Of a DNA stretch of 6,938 bases, positions 5,160 through 6,938 are shown one piece after another. Source of the stretch: Chloroflexota bacterium (GTDB taxonomy: Bacteria > Chloroflexota > Dehalococcoidia > Bin125); the NCBI GenBank assembly GCA_027296805.1, contig JAPUIR010000412.1, positions 1-6,938 on the forward strand, read 5' to 3'. How positions within the stretch are numbered: position 1 is the stretch's first letter; the number at the start of each line of letters is the position of its first letter. The notes under the pieces were generated by a model. That model saw nothing but the letters and a program-made list of their open reading frames with translations. It was not told the DNA's origin and searched no databases. The translations under genes and the position numbers were made by a program.

Positions 5160-6185
5160 CTATACCTTCTCGACTTGAATGAAGTCCAACAAAAGCGGCG
5201 TGTCGCGCCCGAACATTGAGATCAGGACGCGGACCTTGCCCTTATCGAGGTTGATCTCGTCCACCTCGCCCATGAACTCTTGGAATGGCCCTTCCATCAC
5301 GCGGACGGAATCGCCCATTTCGAAGCCCACCCGGACGCGCGGCTCGGCGGTGCCCTTCTTCATCTGCTTGAGGATGTCCACGACTTCTCGCGTGGGCAGC
5401 GGCACGGGATGCTCGGTGCCCACGAAGCCGGTCACGCCCGGCGTGTTGCGCACCACGTACCACGTGTCGTCGTCCAGGATCATTTCGACCAGGACGTATC
5501 CGGGCAACAACTTGCGCTGCACTTGCCGGCGCGTCCCACCCCGAATCTCCACTTCGTCCTCCGTGGGTACGACGACGCGGAAGATCTTGTCCGCCACGTC
5601 CATGCTGCGGATGCGCATATCCAGGTTTTTCTCAACGCGGGACTCATGCCCGGAGTAGGTGTTGAGCACATACCAGGCTCGCCCGTCGCCCGGGTCGGCC
5701 AGCAGCTCCTCTTCCTCTGCGCGCGCTTCCGAATCGTCTTCCGTTTCTTCTTCCGGTTCCGGCTCGTCGAAGATGCTGTGCACCTCCGGCTCCTCGGGCT
5801 CGGGCAGTGGTTGGTCCAGGCCCAGGCTCTCGACGAGCGCCCCCGCCTTCTTGTCGACGTTTTCTTCCGCGGAGGGGGTGGAGTCGATGCCGAGGGACGC
5901 GGCGGCTCGCAGCGCGGCCTGATACTCGCGCTCGGCCGCGGTCAGCTCGTCGCGATCAAGCAGACTCGGGATGGCTGCGGGCTCCGCGTCCTCTTCCGCC
6001 CCGCCTTCATCCTCGTCGCTCTCCGCTGGCGCGTCTGGGGCATTCTCGTCTGACGGACTTGCGTCCACGGAGTCCTCAGCGGTGGCTTGCTCGTCCGCAG
6101 CGGCGCTGGCGGGCGTGACCTCACCGTCCTCGGGTGGGGTCTCGTTGGGCGGATCGGCTGGAGTGGAGTTGGAGTCGGTAGTCAT
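5160..6185 (-). CDS. nusG: Transcription termination/antitermination protein NusG with long acidic N-terminal extension
   Basis: NusG binds RNA polymerase with its NGN domain, and contacts Rho or ribosomal protein S10 with its KOW domain. The NGN domain begins at [14 protein letters not shown] (168-181) and includes the conserved [13 protein letters not shown] (223-235) and [10 protein letters not shown] (247-256). The KOW domain occupies about 287-340, with [11 protein letters not shown] and [20 protein letters not shown]. Typical NusG has about 180 residues; here 341 residues include some 165 extra at the N-terminus. The extension is rich in Glu, Asp, Ala and Pro, with one predicted helical stretch near 76-98. 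The ATG overlaps the secE stop (ATGA) and no good Shine-Dalgarno precedes it, so translation is probably coupled. The first internal Met that could serve as a start (190) lies inside the NGN domain, so the long form is likely genuine. Confidence 0.95.
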   Translation of the reverse strand: MTTDSNSTPADPPNETPPEDGEVTPASAAADEQATAEDSVDASPSDENAPDAPAESDEDEGGAEEDAEPAAIPSLLDRDELTAAEREYQAALRAAASLGIDSTPSAEENVDKKAGALVESLGLDQPLPEPEEPEVHSIFDEPEPEEETEDDSEARAEEEELLADPGDGRAWYVLNTYSGHESRVEKNLDMRIRSMDVADKIFRVVVPTEDEVEIRGGTRRQVQRKLLPGYVLVEMILDDDTWYVVRNTPGVTGFVGTEHPVPLPTREVVDILKQMKKGTAEPRVRVGFEMGDSVRVMEGPFQEFMGEVDEINLDKGKVRVLISMFGRDTPLLLDFIQVEKV

Positions 6186-6583
6186 CGTGAGGGCAGCAAT
6201 ATGTTTTCGAGCATCTTGTTGAAGCCAAAGTCCACGACGCCCAGCAAGACCCCCACGACGATCGCCACGACCAGGACCACCATGGTCAGATTCTGCGTCT
6301 CCGCCCGAGTCGGCCAGACGACCTTGCGTAGTTCGCTGATGATGTCGGCCAGCAACTGCGGGCGGAGGCGGCGCAGGAAGCCCAGACGTGTCCGGGGAGC
6401 GCTGATGATCGTCGTGCTCGGGGTGGAGCGTCGTGGGCGCAGCATCGTCTGTGGACGCGGCACCGTGGTGCTCGAGGCCTGCACGGGCTCGACCGCACTC
6501 CCCTGCGCCGGACTTGCGCCCGCCTGCGCGGCCGCACGCGTGCGCCGGCGCCTGCTTCTGCGATTGGAGGATGGACGCGCCAT
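6182..6583 (-). CDS. secE: Preprotein translocase subunit SecE with Arg-rich N-terminal extension
   Basis: SecE clamps SecY in the SecYEG channel of the inner membrane. The conserved core is at about residues 77-130. An amphipathic cytoplasmic helix contains the signature ELRKVVWPTRAET (84-96) and is followed by one transmembrane segment at about 99-120. A minimal single-span SecE has about 60 residues; this one has 133. The first 76 or so residues form a low-complexity extension with an Arg cluster at 8-16 and two further basic patches near 49-52 and 64-73. Extensions of this sort are known in actinobacterial SecE. The gene starts 12 nt after rpmG with a weak GAAGG upstream, and its TGA stop overlaps the nusG start in an ATGA. 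The function call is firm, but the role of the extension is unknown. Confidence 0.95.
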   Translation of the reverse strand: MARPSSNRRSRRRRTRAAAQAGASPAQGSAVEPVQASSTTVPRPQTMLRPRRSTPSTTIISAPRTRLGFLRRLRPQLLADIISELRKVVWPTRAETQNLTMVVLVVAIVVGVLLGVVDFGFNKMLENILLPSR

Positions 6584-6595
6584 CTGGGTCGCCTT

Positions 6596-6757
6596 CTACC
6601 GTGTTTCTCGAAAGGCCTGCCGGACGCGGCAGACGGGGCAGTATTTCTTGAGTTCAAGCCGGTCCGAGGTGGTCCGGCGGTTTTTTGTGGTGTGGTACGC
6701 ATGCCGCTGGCATTCCCGACAGCGCATTGTGACGTGGAGACGGTCCCCTTTAGCCAT
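6596..6757 (-). CDS. rpmG: 50S ribosomal protein L33 (zinc-ribbon form)
   Basis: This 53-residue gene encodes L33, a small protein of the large ribosomal subunit near the E site. It starts ATG GCT AAA and reads [20 protein letters not shown], then a basic middle ([20 protein letters not shown]), and ends [13 protein letters not shown] before a TAG stop. The length matches the family norm of about 50 to 55 residues. Both CxxC pairs are present (Cys13/Cys16 and Cys40/Cys43), so this is the zinc-binding C+ form rather than the zinc-independent C- form. No strong Shine-Dalgarno lies in the 9-nt gap after tuf; the nearest candidate, GGAG, is inside the last tuf codons, which suggests translational coupling. 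The order tuf-rpmG-secE-nusG is widespread in bacteria. The tRNA-Trp gene often found beside rpmG is absent here. Confidence 0.95.
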   Translation of the reverse strand: MAKGDRLHVTMRCRECQRHAYHTTKNRRTTSDRLELKKYCPVCRVRQAFRETR

Positions 6758-6766
6758 GACTGCAGC

Positions 6767-6938
<172 letters not shown>

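Noticed and set aside
5280..6053. Plus-strand open frame of 257 codons opposite nusG
   Set aside because: Antisense to the NGN domain and acidic extension of NusG; no recognisable protein features.
6584..6766. tRNA-Trp gene between tuf, rpmG and secE
   Set aside because: The gaps are 9 and 12 nt, too short for a tRNA, and the rest is fully used by rpmG.

Overview
This G+C-rich window carries a bacterial translation and export operon. Every gene I can support lies on the minus strand, so transcription runs from the right edge to the left. The 3' end of tuf (EF-Tu) comes first, followed by rpmG (L33), secE, nusG, rplK (L11), rplA (L1), rplJ (L10) and rplL (L7/L12). Instead of rpoB, the cluster continues with a LysM-domain membrane protein, an unrecognised two-helix membrane protein, radC and a CvpA-family protein. 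The start of one more gene, possibly an HNH endonuclease, is cut off by the left edge.

Organism: I cannot name it. High G+C, a long acidic N-terminal extension on NusG, an Arg-rich extension on SecE, an acidic tail on L10 and an rplL not followed by rpoB suggest Chloroflexota (Thermomicrobia- or Dehalococcoidia-like) or, less likely, an actinobacterial relative. This is inference from gene order and protein shape. A phylogeny of EF-Tu, L1 and L11 would settle it.

Region by region: 6938-5160 is tightly packed (tuf, rpmG, secE, nusG), with 9 to 12 nt gaps and a 4-nt ATGA overlap between secE and nusG. 5149-3986 holds rplK and rplA. 3985-3839 is the main non-coding element: an L10-type leader RNA with two long-range helices, ending in a compact intrinsic terminator just before rplJ. 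3838-2661 holds rplJ and rplL, with a perfect hairpin directly ahead of the rplL ribosome binding site. 2597-731 holds three genes joined by ATGA and TGATG overlaps. 648-145 is cvpA. 144-38 is intergenic with a G+C-rich direct repeat, and a well-placed ribosome binding site introduces the cut-off gene at 37-1.

How the genes fit together: EF-Tu brings aminoacyl-tRNA to the ribosome, and L11, L10 and L7/L12 form the base and stalk of the factor-binding centre that EF-Tu uses. L1 forms the opposite (E-site) stalk. NusG links RNA polymerase with the ribosome and Rho, and SecE is part of the SecYEG channel. The leader before rplJ probably lets free L10 (or L10-L12 complex) adjust synthesis of the stalk proteins. 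The downstream membrane and cell-wall genes have no obvious mechanistic link and may simply share the transcript. Most of the window is ordinary core genome. The best items for a second look are the leader/attenuator, the charged disordered extensions, the tandem repeat in the L10 tail and the two uncharacterised membrane genes.
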